This document shows, in pieces, positions 1 to 9,621 of a DNA stretch of 64,000 nt. The position numbers were made by a program, and so were the translations under genes. Position 1 is the first letter of the stretch. Every line of letters starts with the position of its first letter. Below the pieces are notes generated by a model. It made no database searches. It saw only the letters and a list, made by a program, of their open reading frames with translations, and was not told where the DNA came from. Source of the DNA: Catellatospora vulcania (GTDB lineage: Bacteria > Actinomycetota > Actinomycetes > Mycobacteriales > Micromonosporaceae); assembly GCF_009720385.1 (NCBI RefSeq), contig NZ_ML769303.1:85969-149968 (forward strand). The letters are read 5' to 3'.

Positions 1-459
<459 letters not shown>

Positions 460-476
460 TCCGGATCGGCGAAACG

Positions 477-508
477 GAGAAAGGGCGCCCGCTCGGGCGC
501 CCTTTCTC
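477..508 (+). terminator. Intrinsic terminator after ahcY
   Basis: This is a perfect inverted repeat with 14-bp arms (GAGAAAGGGCGCCC and its complement) around a 4-base loop. It lies just after the ahcY stop codon. Confidence 0.85.
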
Positions 509-570
509 GTGTTCTGGACCCGGTCCAATGAAGTGACGGGGATCGACTTCTCAGCTGATGGGCACCTACG

Positions 571-605
571 CTAAGGTACGCCTCGCCTTAGTTAGGCAAG
601 GCTGG
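571..605 (+). promoter_or_regulatory. Iron-box operator (DtxR/IdeR type) upstream of efeUOB
   Basis: Positions 572-590 read TAAGGTACGCCTCGCCTTA, a dyad close to the actinobacterial iron-box consensus TTAGGTTAGGCTAACCTAA. A second, overlapping TTAGTTAGGCAAGGCT-like half lies at 588-603. The site is 36 bases upstream of efeU. By family knowledge, an Fe2+-loaded DtxR/IdeR repressor would shut the operon off when iron is plentiful. The regulator itself is not in the window. Confidence 0.75.
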
Positions 606-626
606 TCTATTCGCTGAGGTGGTGCC

Positions 627-1499
627 ATGGACGCAAACGTCTTCCTTCCCACGTTCCTGATCGGGTTGCGGGAAGGCCTGGAGGCGACGCTCGTGGTCAC
701 CATCCTGGTGGCGTTCCTGGTCAAGACCGACCGCAGGGACCGGCTGCGCTTCGTCTGGCTCGGTGTGGCCGTGGCCGCCGCGCTGTCGGTGGGCTTCGCG
801 GCGGTGCTGCAGTACACCAGCGCGCACCTGGAGTTCGAGCGGCAGGAGCTGTTCGAGGCGATCACCTCGATCCTGGCCGTGGTCTTCGTCACGTGGATGA
901 TTTTCTGGATGCGCCGGGCCGCCCGCTCCATCTCCGGTGACCTTCGCGCCAAGCTCGACGCCGCGATCGCGCTCGGTCCGCTGGCCGTCGTCGTCACCGC
1001 CTTCCTCGCCGTCGCGCGCGAGGGGCTGGAAACCTCGCTGATCTTCTTCGCGACCGTGCAGGGCGCCACCTCGACCTGGTCGGTGATCGCGATCCTGGCC
1101 GGCATCGCCACCTCGGTCGCGCTGGGCTTCCTGATGTACCGCAGCGCGCTGCGGATCAACCTGACGAAGTTCTTCACCTGGACCGGCGTGCTGCTGGTGC
1201 TGGTGGCCGCGGGCATCCTCAAGTACGGCGTGCACGACCTGCTGGAGGCGGGGGTGCTGCCCGGCCTGAACACGCTGGCCTTCGACATCTCCACCACGCT
1301 GCCGCCGACGACGTGGTACGCCGAGCTGCTGCGCGGCACGTTCAACTTCACCCCCGCGCCGACCGTGCTGGAGACCGTCGCCTGGGTCGCGTACGCGGTG
1401 CCGGTGCTCGTGCTCTTCCTGCTGCCGCACCGGCCGGCGACGCCGCCGGCCGCCCCCGCTGCCACTCCCGCGCCGGTCGCCACCGGCGGCGACCGCTGA
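627..1499 (+). CDS. efeU: Iron permease EfeU, FTR1 family
   Basis: This 290-residue polytopic membrane protein is the permease of the EfeUOB ferrous/ferric iron importer. It carries the two family-defining REGLE iron-ligand motifs, at residues 15-19 (LREGLEATLVV) and 131-135 (AREGLETSLIFF), each within a predicted membrane helix. About seven hydrophobic segments are visible. The C-terminal tail is rich in Pro and Ala. The gene sits directly behind the iron box and is 29 bases upstream of efeO, so the three efe genes form one operon. Confidence 0.95.
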   Translation: MDANVFLPTFLIGLREGLEATLVVTILVAFLVKTDRRDRLRFVWLGVAVAAALSVGFAAVLQYTSAHLEFERQELFEAITSILAVVFVTWMIFWMRRAARSISGDLRAKLDAAIALGPLAVVVTAFLAVAREGLETSLIFFATVQGATSTWSVIAILAGIATSVALGFLMYRSALRINLTKFFTWTGVLLVLVAAGILKYGVHDLLEAGVLPGLNTLAFDISTTLPPTTWYAELLRGTFNFTPAPTVLETVAWVAYAVPVLVLFLLPHRPATPPAAPAATPAPVATGGDR

Positions 1500-1528
1500 A
1501 ACCACACCTCGAAAATCAGGAGTCACCC

Positions 1529-2656
1529 ATGCGCAAGCTCTCCGTGCTCACGGCGACCGCCGTGCTCGGCCTGGGCATGTCCGCCTGTACCACCGACCCC
1601 GAGCCCGCTGCCCCTGGCGACACGACCGGCCCGATCGCGGTCAAGGCGACCGACGCAACCTGTGAGGTGGGCCGGGCCGAGACCGCGGCCGGGACGGTGA
1701 CGTTCACGATCGCCAACGGCGGCGCGAAGGTCACCGAGTTCTACGTTTACGCCGCCGGTGACCGGGTGATGGGCGAGGTCGAGAACATCGCGCCGGGCCT
1801 GACCCGGGAGCTGAAGGTCGAGCTGACCGCGGGCACGTACGAGACCGCGTGCAAGCCGGGCATGATCGGCAAGGGCATCCGGGGCGCGTTCAAGGTGACC
1901 GGTTCGGCCGCGCCGCTGACCGCCGACGCGAAGCTGGCCGAGGCGACCGCGAACTACCAGCGCTACATCCAGAGCCAGACCGCGGCGCTGCTGCCCAAGA
2001 CCGAGGAGTTCGTGGCCGCGGTCAAGGCCGGCGACGTCGAGAAGGCCAAGGCGCTGTTCCCGATCGCGCGCACCTACTGGGAGCGCATCGAGCCGGTCGC
2101 CGAGATCTTCGGCGACCTGGACCCGAAGATCGACGGCCGGGCCGAGGTGATCGAGGAGGGCATGGCCTTCACCGGTTTCCACCGCCTGGAGCAGGACCTG
2201 TGGGAGAAGAAGGACATCTCCAAGTCCGGTCCGATCGCCGACCAGCTGCTGGTCGACGTGAAGGAGATCGTGGCCAAGGCGAACGCGGAGAAGCTGTCGC
2301 CGCTGCAGCTGGCCAACGGCGCCAAGGAACTGCTGGACGAGGTCGCCTCCGGGAAGATCACCGGCGAGGAGGACCGCTACTCGCACACCGACCTGTGGGA
2401 CTTCGCCGCCAACGTCGAGGGTTCCAAGGCGTCCGTGCAGGCGCTGCGCCCGACCCTGGAGGAGCGCGCGCCGGAGCTGGTCACCGCCCTGGACGCCGCG
2501 TTCGCGAACGTGGAGACCGCGCTGGGCAAGCACCGCGCCGGTGACGGCTGGAAGCTGCACAACCAGCTCACCCAGGCCGAGCTGAAGGAGCTCAGCGACG
2601 TCATCAACGCGCTTGCCGAGCCGATCAGCAAGGTCGCCGCGGTCGTCGCCAAGTAG
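1529..2656 (+). CDS. efeO: Iron uptake lipoprotein EfeO (cupredoxin plus M75 domain)
   Basis: This extracytoplasmic component of the EfeUOB system is 375 residues long. It begins with a lipoprotein-type signal (MRKLSVLTATAVLGLGMSAC), so the Cys is probably lipidated. An N-terminal cupredoxin-like region (about 40-125) is followed by a helical imelysin/M75 domain containing the HxxE metal motif (GFHRLEQDLW). The ATG at 1529 was chosen over the longer open frame because a GGAG-type ribosome site (CAGGAGTCACCC) precedes it and the signal peptide starts there. EfeO is thought to bind iron outside the membrane and pass it to EfeU. Confidence 0.93.
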   Translation: MRKLSVLTATAVLGLGMSACTTDPEPAAPGDTTGPIAVKATDATCEVGRAETAAGTVTFTIANGGAKVTEFYVYAAGDRVMGEVENIAPGLTRELKVELTAGTYETACKPGMIGKGIRGAFKVTGSAAPLTADAKLAEATANYQRYIQSQTAALLPKTEEFVAAVKAGDVEKAKALFPIARTYWERIEPVAEIFGDLDPKIDGRAEVIEEGMAFTGFHRLEQDLWEKKDISKSGPIADQLLVDVKEIVAKANAEKLSPLQLANGAKELLDEVASGKITGEEDRYSHTDLWDFAANVEGSKASVQALRPTLEERAPELVTALDAAFANVETALGKHRAGDGWKLHNQLTQAELKELSDVINALAEPISKVAAVVAK

Positions 2657-2738
2657 TCGCCCGTCCGCCGGTCCGCCGCGCCGCCCGCACCGGGCCGGTC
2701 GCGGCGGGCCGGCGCCGGATACGGAAGAGGTGGAGCAG

Positions 2739-3998
2739 ATGGTTTCGCGACGGGTGGCCCTGACCGCGGCCGGAGTCGGCATCGCGGGTGTGGCCGGCGC
2801 GGCCGCCGTGGGAGCGGCGATGATGGACGACGACCGGTCTCCGGCGTCGGCGTCGCCGGGCGACGCGGTGCCGTTCTACGGCGAGCACCAGGCGGGCATC
2901 GTCACGCCCGCGCAGGACCGGCTGCACTTCGCGGCCTTCGACGTGATCACCAAGGACCGCGCGAAGCTGGTCGAGATGCTGCGCGAGTGGACCGCCGCGG
3001 CGTCCCGGATGACCCAGGGCCGCGACGCGGGGCTGCTCGGCGCGGTCGGCGGCCAGGCCGAAGCCCCACCGGACGACACCGGCGAGGCGCTGGGGCTGCC
3101 CGCCTCCGGGCTGACCCTGACCATCGGGTTCGGCCGCAGCCTGTTCCGCGATGCCGCCGGTGTAGACCGGTTCGGGATCGCCGCGCGGATGCCGTCCGCG
3201 CTGGAGCCGCTGCCGCATTTCCCGGGCGACGCGCTGCGGCCCGAGATCAGCGACGGCGACCTGTGCGTGCAGGCCTGCGCCAACGACCCCCAGGTGGCCG
3301 TCCACGCCATCCGCAACCTGGCCCGCATCGGCTTCGGCGTGGTCAGCATCCGCTACTCCCAGCTCGGCTTCGGGCGCACCTCCAGCACCTCACGCGAGCA
3401 GACCACCGCCCGCAACCTGATGGGCTTCAAGGACGGCACCCGCAACCTCAAACTCGAAGACACCGACCTGCTGCGCGAGCAGCTGTGGGCCCGCGCCGAG
3501 GACGGCGCGGCGTGGATGGCCGGCGGCAGCTACCTGGTCACCCGCCGCATCCGGATGACCGTCGAGACCTGGGACCGCACCCCGCTGGCCGAGCAGGAGG
3601 CGATCTTCGGCCGGGACAAGGGCGAGGGCGCGCCGCTGGGCCGGGCCAAGGAGTTCGACGAGCCGGACTTCGAGGCCAAGGGTGCCGACGGCGAGCCGGT
3701 CATCGCCAAACAGGCGCACATCCGGCTGGCGCATCCCGACTTCAACAACGGGGCGCACCTGCTGCGCCGGGGGTACAACTTCGTCGACGGCTCCGACAAC
3801 CTCGGCCGCCTCGACGCGGGGCTGTTCTTCATCGCGTACCAGCGCGACCCGCACAAGCAGTTCGTGCCGGTGCAGCGCAGCCTGGCCCGCGCCGACATCC
3901 TCAACGAGTACATCCGGCACGTCTCCAGCGGCCTGTGGGCCTGCCCGCCCGGCGTCACCGGCGACGGCGACCACTGGGGCCGGGCGCTGTTCGCCTGA
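2739..3998 (+). CDS. efeB: Deferrochelatase/DyP-type haem peroxidase EfeB, Tat-exported
   Basis: This is a DyP-type haem peroxidase of 419 residues, the third EfeUOB component. The N-terminus VSRRVALTAAGVG with a following hydrophobic stretch is a twin-arginine signal, so the folded haem protein is exported. The DyP hallmark GFKDGT is present (MGFKDGTRNLKLEDTD), as is the distal region with conserved Asp and Arg and a C-terminal FIAYQRDP segment. The ATG at 2739 is preceded by GAAGAGGTGGAG and gives the Tat signal the correct length. EfeB is proposed to oxidise Fe2+ or to release iron from haem. Confidence 0.94.
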   Translation: MVSRRVALTAAGVGIAGVAGAAAVGAAMMDDDRSPASASPGDAVPFYGEHQAGIVTPAQDRLHFAAFDVITKDRAKLVEMLREWTAAASRMTQGRDAGLLGAVGGQAEAPPDDTGEALGLPASGLTLTIGFGRSLFRDAAGVDRFGIAARMPSALEPLPHFPGDALRPEISDGDLCVQACANDPQVAVHAIRNLARIGFGVVSIRYSQLGFGRTSSTSREQTTARNLMGFKDGTRNLKLEDTDLLREQLWARAEDGAAWMAGGSYLVTRRIRMTVETWDRTPLAEQEAIFGRDKGEGAPLGRAKEFDEPDFEAKGADGEPVIAKQAHIRLAHPDFNNGAHLLRRGYNFVDGSDNLGRLDAGLFFIAYQRDPHKQFVPVQRSLARADILNEYIRHVSSGLWACPPGVTGDGDHWGRALFA

Positions 3999-4017
3999 TC
4001 GGCCCGCGTCAGCGACC

Positions 4018-4060
4018 GAGGCTCCGCCCCGCCGTGCTACCGGCGGAGCGGAGCCTCGTT
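4018..4060. terminator. Terminator between convergent efeB and RDD gene
   Basis: GAGGCTCCGC (4018-4027) pairs with GCGGAGCCTC (4048-4057), followed by GTTTTC. It lies between two converging genes and can serve efeB. Confidence 0.7.
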
Positions 4061-4083
4061 TTCGTGGCAGGAGGCGATCGGGG

Positions 4084-5037
4084 TCAGGCCGGGGCGGCCG
4101 GCCGCAGCGAGCGCGGGTCGACGGCCGGGCCGGTCGGCTGACCGGGGACGAGCGGGGCCGGACCGGCCGGGGCGACGGCCGCCGGGACAGCGGGCACGGG
4201 CGCGAAGAGTTCCGGCCACAGCACGGCGTGGCTGGCCCGGTCGCGGGCCAGGCGCTGGGCCGCGCGGCGGTGCCGCTCGCCGATCACCGCGGCCAGGTAC
4301 GCCCAGCCGGGCGTGTCCGCCGGGGGAGCCGGGGTGACGCAGGCGGAGATCTCGGTGGCCAGCGCATGTCCGAGCCGGGTGCGGTAGGGCTCGCGCAGCC
4401 CGCGGCTGCGGGCCAGGAAGTGGCGGGCGGCCAGCGCCAGCTCGTCGTCGAGTCCGGTCAGGTCGAGGGTCGCCGCCCAGCGGGCCAGCGGCGGCGGGGT
4501 CGTCGGGATCCAGCCCCAGCCCTGCGGGGTGCGGTCGTGGATGACGATGGTCCCGGCGACCACGTCGGCCAGCCGCTTGCCGCGGGGCGATCCGGTCAGC
4601 ACCGCCAGGCTCACCGCCCAGTTGACGATCAGCAGCATGCCCGGCCACTCCAGGGTCGCCCCGATCAGCGCCCGGGTGAACGACTGGCGCAGCGTGATCG
4701 GGCCGCCGTCGTCGCGTACCACGCGCAGGCCCATCGCGAGCTTGCCCAGCGACCGGCCCCGGGTCAGCACGAGCAGCAGGGTCGGATAGCCCACGGCCGT
4801 CAGCACCAGGGCGATGATGTACGAGGCGTTCGCGCTGGCCATGTCCATGAGCCCGGTGATGCCGAAGAACGCCAGCAGCGCCGCCACCAGCCCGAAGAAC
4901 AGCACGGCCTGCGCGACGATGTCGATCATCAGGGCGGGCACCCGCGATCCCGCGCGGGCCAGCCGGACCTCCAGGTGTACGGCCTCGCCGCTGACCAGCC
5001 CCGCCGTGCTCTCCGCCGTCTGGCGCCCCTGCCGCAT
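4084..5037 (-). CDS. RDD family membrane protein
   Basis: This protein has about 317 residues and an N-terminal RDD domain (EVRLARAGSRVPALMIDIVAQAVLFFG), with the Arg-Asp pattern that names the family and three to four hydrophobic helices within the first 170 residues. A C-terminal cytosolic, Ala/Pro-rich half follows, ending in a long APAGPAPLVPGQPTGP tail. The start is ATG 5037; an in-frame GTG lies at 5043. It is divergent from the SpoIIM-like gene, an arrangement common in actinomycetes beside MoxR/DUF58 operons. The substrate is unknown; related proteins have been linked to ion exchange. Confidence 0.85.
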   Translation of the reverse strand: MRQGRQTAESTAGLVSGEAVHLEVRLARAGSRVPALMIDIVAQAVLFFGLVAALLAFFGITGLMDMASANASYIIALVLTAVGYPTLLLVLTRGRSLGKLAMGLRVVRDDGGPITLRQSFTRALIGATLEWPGMLLIVNWAVSLAVLTGSPRGKRLADVVAGTIVIHDRTPQGWGWIPTTPPPLARWAATLDLTGLDDELALAARHFLARSRGLREPYRTRLGHALATEISACVTPAPPADTPGWAYLAAVIGERHRRAAQRLARDRASHAVLWPELFAPVPAVPAAVAPAGPAPLVPGQPTGPAVDPRSLRPAAPA

Positions 5038-5120
5038 CGGCACAGTGAATCACAGGTCCGCGCGGCGCGACCGCCCCCGCTAGGCTGCCGGTCGGCGGAG
5101 AACCGGGGAGAGGACGACTG

Positions 5121-6137
5121 GTGGACCTGGACGCGTACGTGGCCGAGCACCGCGGCGAATGGCGGCGCCTGGAGGCGCTGAGCCGACGGCGCAAGCCCTC
5201 CGCGGCCGAGGCCGACGAGATGGTGCTGCTCTACCAGCGGGTGGCCACCCACCTGTCCGTGGTGCGCAGCCGCACACCGGACCCGGCGCTGGTGGCGGAG
5301 CTGTCGCGGCTGGTCCTGTCGGCGCGCGCGGCGATCACCGGGGCCCAGCCGGTGGACTGGCGGCGGGTGCCCCGCTTCCTGGCCCACGACCTGCCGCTCG
5401 CCATCTACCAGGCACGCCGCTGGTGGATCACCGCTGCGGTCTGCTTCCTGCTGGTGTCGGCCGCGGTGGCGGCCTGGGTGATCCAGGACCCGACCCTGCC
5501 GAAGGCCTTCGGGATGTCCGAGGCGGACATCGACAGCCTGGTCAACCACGACTTCGAGAACTACTACAGCGAGAACTTCGCGCCCAACTTCGGCCTGCTG
5601 GTGTGGACCAACAACGCCTGGATCGCCGCGCAGTGCCTGGCCGCGGGGGTGCTGCTGCTGCCGGTGGCGTGGATCCTGTGGCAGAACGCGCTGAGCGTCG
5701 GCATGACCGGCGGCCTGATGATCGGCCACGGCCGGGCCGACGTGTTCTTCGGCCTGATCGCCCCGCACGGCCTGCTGGAACTGACCGCGATCTTCGTGGC
5801 GGCCGGCATCGGCCTGCGGGTCGGCTGGGCGTGGGTGGTGCCCGGACCGCTGCTGACCCGGGGGCAGTCGCTGGCCGCCGCCGCCCGGCAGGGCATCACC
5901 GGCGCGGTCGGGCTGGTCGGCGTGCTCGCCGTGGCCGGGCTGCTGGAGGCGTTCGTGACGCCGTCGTTCCTGCCGCTGATCGTGCGGGACGCGATCGGCG
6001 TGCTGGTGTGGACAGCCTTCCTGGCGTACGTCTTCGTGCTGGGCCGCCGGGCCGAGCGCGCCGGGGACCTCGTGCTCGCCGACGGGTTCGCACCCGCCGG
6101 CGCTCAGAGCCGGCCGGTGGCCTTCAACGCGAGGTAG
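5121..6137 (+). CDS. Stage II sporulation protein M-like (SpoIIM/DUF95) membrane protein
   Basis: This 338-residue integral membrane protein has the typical N-terminal cytosolic helix (DAYVAEHRGEWRRLEALSRRR) and five or six membrane segments. Family patterns include LVWTNNAWIAAQCLAAGV and FGLIAPHGLLELTAIFVAAG. In Bacillus, SpoIIM is part of the SpoIID/M/P engulfment complex; actinobacterial relatives next to RDD and MoxR genes have no settled role. The GTG start at 5121 follows GGGGAGAGGACG. Its 3' end overlaps the 3' end of the converging DUF58 gene by 34 bases. Confidence 0.85.
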   Translation: MDLDAYVAEHRGEWRRLEALSRRRKPSAAEADEMVLLYQRVATHLSVVRSRTPDPALVAELSRLVLSARAAITGAQPVDWRRVPRFLAHDLPLAIYQARRWWITAAVCFLLVSAAVAAWVIQDPTLPKAFGMSEADIDSLVNHDFENYYSENFAPNFGLLVWTNNAWIAAQCLAAGVLLLPVAWILWQNALSVGMTGGLMIGHGRADVFFGLIAPHGLLELTAIFVAAGIGLRVGWAWVVPGPLLTRGQSLAAAARQGITGAVGLVGVLAVAGLLEAFVTPSFLPLIVRDAIGVLVWTAFLAYVFVLGRRAERAGDLVLADGFAPAGAQSRPVAFNAR

Positions 6138-7417
6138 GCGTCGGTGACCTCGCCGGCGAACGTGTCCGCCGGGAAGTCCAGCACCTGCACCCCGTACCGG
6201 GCCAGCGCGGCGCTCAGCTTCTCCCGCTCGGCCAGCGCCCGGGTGCCGGCCGCGGCGGCGTAGACCTCGTTCGGGCCGTGCAGCGGGGTGGCCGCGAGCT
6301 CGTTGAGGGCCGGGTCGTGCACGGCGGCGATGAGCACCCGGTGCCGGGCGGCCAGCCGCGGCAGCACCGGCAGCAGGCCCTCGCCGAGCGCCCCCGGCTC
6401 CAGCGCGGTGAACACCACCACCAGGCAGCGCTTGCGCTCCCGGCGCAGCACCTCGCTGGTGATCAGCTCGAAGTCGGTCTCCACCATCGCGGGGTGCAGC
6501 GGGGCCACCGCGTTGATCAGGCGCGGCAGCGTGCCGCGGCCGTGCGAACCGGCCACCACCGCACGCACCCGGTGGTCGGCCGCGATCAGGTCGACCTGGT
6601 CACCGGCCTCCTGGGCGACCGCGGCCAGCAGCAGCGCGGCGTCCATGGCGGCGTCGAGGCGGGGCTCGTCGCCGACCCGGACCGCGCTGGTGCGGCCGGT
6701 GTCCAGCACGCACACCACCCGCCGGGAGCGTTCGGGCCGCCAGGTGCGCACCATGACGTCGCGCCGCCGGGCGGTGGCCCGCCAGTCGATCGAGCGCACG
6801 TCGTCGCCGGGCACGTACTCGCGGAGCACGTCGAACTCGGTGCCCTGGCCACGGCCCCGGATCGCGGTCGCGCCCTCGACGGTGCGCAGTTTCGCCAGCT
6901 TCTCCGGCAGGTGCCGGCGGGACGCGAACCGGGGCAGCACCCGCAGGGCCCACGGCGGGCGGTGGTAGGCCTGGCGCACGGCCAGCCCCAGCGGGCCGTG
7001 GCTGCGTACGGTGACCTGCTCGGCGGTGCGGTCGCCGCGCCGGGTGGGGGTCAGCGTGGTGGTCAGCGTCGCCGCCTCGTCCGCGGCCAGGGCCAGGCGG
7101 TGGGCGTACGGCTGTGCCCCCGCCGAGGGCACCCAGGCGTCGCGCACCAGCAGCCGGGCGTCGGAGCCGGCGCGGTTCGCCACGGTCAGCGCGACCTCGA
7201 CGTCCTCGCCGAGCCGCACCACGGCGCCGGTCGTCGCACGCCGGACGGTGACCCGGCGCGGGTCGGCGGCCAGCGCCCAGTCGGCGAGCACGGCCGCCGC
7301 GACGAGCGCGAGCAGCACCCCGGCCAGCGCCCACGGCGGGACGCCGTACAGCGCCGACAGCACGCCGACGACCGGCGCGCACAGCGCGACCAGCAGGGCG
7401 GCACGAGCGGTGGGCAC
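6104..7417 (-). CDS. DUF58 domain-containing protein
   Basis: This 437-residue protein has two N-terminal hydrophobic helices (residues about 5-50) and the DUF58/von Willebrand A-like domain. The diagnostic stretch is SIDWRATARRRDVMVRTWRPE, preceded by LREYVPGDDVR. DUF58 proteins are almost always paired with MoxR AAA+ ATPases, and here the MoxR gene lies 6 bases upstream in the same operon. A role in MoxR-assisted assembly or insertion of protein cofactors is inferred from family knowledge. Its 3' end overlaps the converging SpoIIM-like gene. Confidence 0.9.
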   Translation of the reverse strand: MPTARAALLVALCAPVVGVLSALYGVPPWALAGVLLALVAAAVLADWALAADPRRVTVRRATTGAVVRLGEDVEVALTVANRAGSDARLLVRDAWVPSAGAQPYAHRLALAADEAATLTTTLTPTRRGDRTAEQVTVRSHGPLGLAVRQAYHRPPWALRVLPRFASRRHLPEKLAKLRTVEGATAIRGRGQGTEFDVLREYVPGDDVRSIDWRATARRRDVMVRTWRPERSRRVVCVLDTGRTSAVRVGDEPRLDAAMDAALLLAAVAQEAGDQVDLIAADHRVRAVVAGSHGRGTLPRLINAVAPLHPAMVETDFELITSEVLRRERKRCLVVVFTALEPGALGEGLLPVLPRLAARHRVLIAAVHDPALNELAATPLHGPNEVYAAAAGTRALAEREKLSAALARYGVQVLDFPADTFAGEVTDAYLALKATGRL

Positions 7418-7423
7418 GTCGCC

Positions 7424-8401
7424 CTACCGCGGGGTCGGCACGGAGGCGAGCACAGCGTCGAGGACCGACTCGGCGCTGACCCCCTCCAGCTCCGCCTCGG
7501 GCGTCAGCCGCAGCCGGTGCCGCAGCGTGGGCCGGGCCATGACCTTCACGTCGTCCGGGGTCACGTGGTCGCGGCCGCTCAGCCAGGCCCACGCCTTCGC
7601 GGTGGCCAGCAGCGACGTCGCGCCGCGCGGCGAGGCGCCCAGCTCCACCGACGGGGTGGCCCGGGTGGCCCGGCAGACGTCCACGATGTATCCCAGCACC
7701 GGCTCGGTCACGGTGACCCGGCCGACCGCCGCCCGCGCCGCGGCCAGCTCCACCGGGCCGGCGACCGCCTTGATGCCGACCGCCCCGAGGTCGCGCGGGT
7801 CGAAGCCGCCGTGGTGCGCACGCAGCACGCCCAGCTCCTCCTCGCGGGCCGGCAGCGGCACGGTCAGCTTCAGCAGGAAGCGGTCCACCTGCGCCTCGGG
7901 CAGCGGGTACGTGCCCTCGTGCTCGATCGGGTTCTGCGTCGCGGCGACCAGGAACGGCTCGGGCAGCGGCCGGGTCACCCCGTCCGCGGAGACCTGGCGC
8001 TCCTCCATGACCTCCAGCAGCGACGACTGGGTCTTCGGCGGCGTCCGGTTGATCTCGTCGGCGAGCAGCAGGTTGGTGAAGACCGGGCCGGGCCGGAACT
8101 GGAACTCCGCGCTGCGCGGGTCGTAGATGACCGAGCCCGTCACGTCACCGGGCATCAGGTCCGGGGTGAACTGGATGCGCTTCATCTGCAGGTCCAGGGC
8201 CGCACCGAGGCTGCGTACCAGCAGGGTCTTGGCGACCCCGGGCGGACCTTCCAGGAGCACGTGCCCGCGGCACAGCAGCGCGATGACCAGCCCGGCGACG
8301 ACGCCGTCCTGGCCGACCACGGCCTTGGACACCTCCGCGCGCAGCCGGCCGAGCGCTTCGCGGGCGAATTCGGCGGTCTCGGTTGTCGACGGCTCGGTCA
8401 C
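7424..8401 (-). CDS. MoxR family AAA+ ATPase
   Basis: This 325-residue AAA+ chaperone-like ATPase has Walker A GPPGVAKT, Walker B LLLADEINR followed by TPPKTQSSLLEVMEE, and the sensor region ATQNPIEHEGTYPLPEAQVDRFLLK. MoxR ATPases remodel substrates together with VWA/DUF58 partners. The start overlaps the stop of the upstream DUF4350 gene by 4 bases (ATGA), so translation is coupled. Operon order is membrane protein, DUF4129, DUF4350, MoxR, DUF58. Confidence 0.95.
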   Translation of the reverse strand: MTEPSTTETAEFAREALGRLRAEVSKAVVGQDGVVAGLVIALLCRGHVLLEGPPGVAKTLLVRSLGAALDLQMKRIQFTPDLMPGDVTGSVIYDPRSAEFQFRPGPVFTNLLLADEINRTPPKTQSSLLEVMEERQVSADGVTRPLPEPFLVAATQNPIEHEGTYPLPEAQVDRFLLKLTVPLPAREEELGVLRAHHGGFDPRDLGAVGIKAVAGPVELAAARAAVGRVTVTEPVLGYIVDVCRATRATPSVELGASPRGATSLLATAKAWAWLSGRDHVTPDDVKVMARPTLRHRLRLTPEAELEGVSAESVLDAVLASVPTPR

Positions 8402-9621
8402 CGGTGCTCTCCTTCTTTGACAGGTCGTGCGGTCACGTATTCGACCAGTTGCCGCAGCTCGACGGCGCAGGTGTGCAGTTGCTCGTCCGTCTCCGGCGGC
8501 GGCCCGTAGAGGATCTCGCCGAGGCGGTGCGGATGGTCGCCGGTGCGCGCCTGGACTGCCGGCAGCAGCGTCTCGGGACCCGCGGTGGTGGGCAGGCCAA
8601 GCGCCACGGCCAGCCGGCGCCGGGCGGCGGTCCGCAGCGTCTCCAGCGCCGGTCCGCGCGCCTTGGCCCGCCGGTAGAGCCGTCCCCGCCCGGCCGCGGT
8701 CTCCGCGCCGGGCACCTCCACCGGCAGCGCCTCGGGCACCGGCGGGCCCAGCCGCCGCCCGCGCGCCAGGACGATCGTCAGCGTCGCGGCCAGCAGCGTC
8801 AGCACCACCCAGAACAGCCAGTCCGGGAACGGGCTGGGTCCCTCCTGCCCGACCTGCTCGCGTTCCGGCTGGTCAGGCAAGTCGGGGATGTCCTGCCGCG
8901 GCTGCGGAGGGACTGCCTCCTGCTCGTGCAGGTCGAGCCAGACCACGGTGCTCTTGGCGCTGAGCAGGTCCAGGGCGAGCCCGGCGTTGTCGTGCTCGTC
9001 CGCCCGCTCCGCGCGGAACGGGTCGGCGCTGCCGACGAGCACGAACTCCTTGCCGTACTCGAAGACCCGGACCACGCCGCCGGCGTAGCAGCTCTCGACC
9101 GCGGTGTCCGAGTCCTCCAGCCGCCCGTAGCGGGTCCGCACCACGGCGGCCGGCCCGGCGCCGGTCAGCTCGCAGCCCGCGCCGCGGTCGGCCGCGCCGG
9201 TCGCCCAGCGCCGCCTGGTCGCGCCGAGCGCGTCGACGGCCTGCCTGACCTGGGTGTCGTCGGGTTCCACCAGCACCACGCGGGTGCGGTCGGGCAGCCG
9301 GTACAGCCTGCGGAGCTGGTTCCGGTAGGGGAAGCCGGGGCTGGGCACGAACAGCGTCGCGTCCCCGCGGGCGGCCTGCGCCGCGGCGAAGGCGTCGTCG
9401 CTGCCGGTGACCCGGCGGACCGTCACGCCCCGGGCGCGCAGCTGCTCGGCCAGCCAGGCCGAGCCGTCAGGACCGTCACCGACCGGCGACAGGTAGGCCG
9501 CGTCGGACGGCGACGGCTCCTCGACCTCGTGCGCGACGACCGAGAACAGGATCAGCGCCAGCACCGGCAGGATCGGCAGCACCAGCCGCCACCGGCGACG
9601 CCGTTGCGCCCTGGCCGTCAT
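8398..9621 (-). CDS. DUF4350 domain-containing membrane protein
   Basis: This 407-residue protein has an N-terminal basic patch and membrane helix (RRRWRLVLPILPVLALILFSVVA), an extracytoplasmic DUF4350 region resembling GldG/IFT52-type folds (SPVGDGPDGSAWLAEQLRARGV), and a second helix near residue 270 (WLFWVVLTLLAATLTIVLARG). A cytosolic tail follows. It overlaps both neighbours by 4 bases. Function is unknown; the context implies a MoxR-linked membrane complex. Confidence 0.85.
   Translation of the reverse strand: MTARAQRRRRWRLVLPILPVLALILFSVVAHEVEEPSPSDAAYLSPVGDGPDGSAWLAEQLRARGVTVRRVTGSDDAFAAAQAARGDATLFVPSPGFPYRNQLRRLYRLPDRTRVVLVEPDDTQVRQAVDALGATRRRWATGAADRGAGCELTGAGPAAVVRTRYGRLEDSDTAVESCYAGGVVRVFEYGKEFVLVGSADPFRAERADEHDNAGLALDLLSAKSTVVWLDLHEQEAVPPQPRQDIPDLPDQPEREQVGQEGPSPFPDWLFWVVLTLLAATLTIVLARGRRLGPPVPEALPVEVPGAETAAGRGRLYRRAKARGPALETLRTAARRRLAVALGLPTTAGPETLLPAVQARTGDHPHRLGEILYGPPPETDEQLHTCAVELRQLVEYVTARPVKEGEHR

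Noticed and set aside
5159..8509. 1116-codon plus-strand open frame across the SpoIIM, DUF58 and MoxR genes
   Set aside because: It is a shadow of well-supported genes in other frames, with Arg/Gly/Pro-rich composition and no domain.
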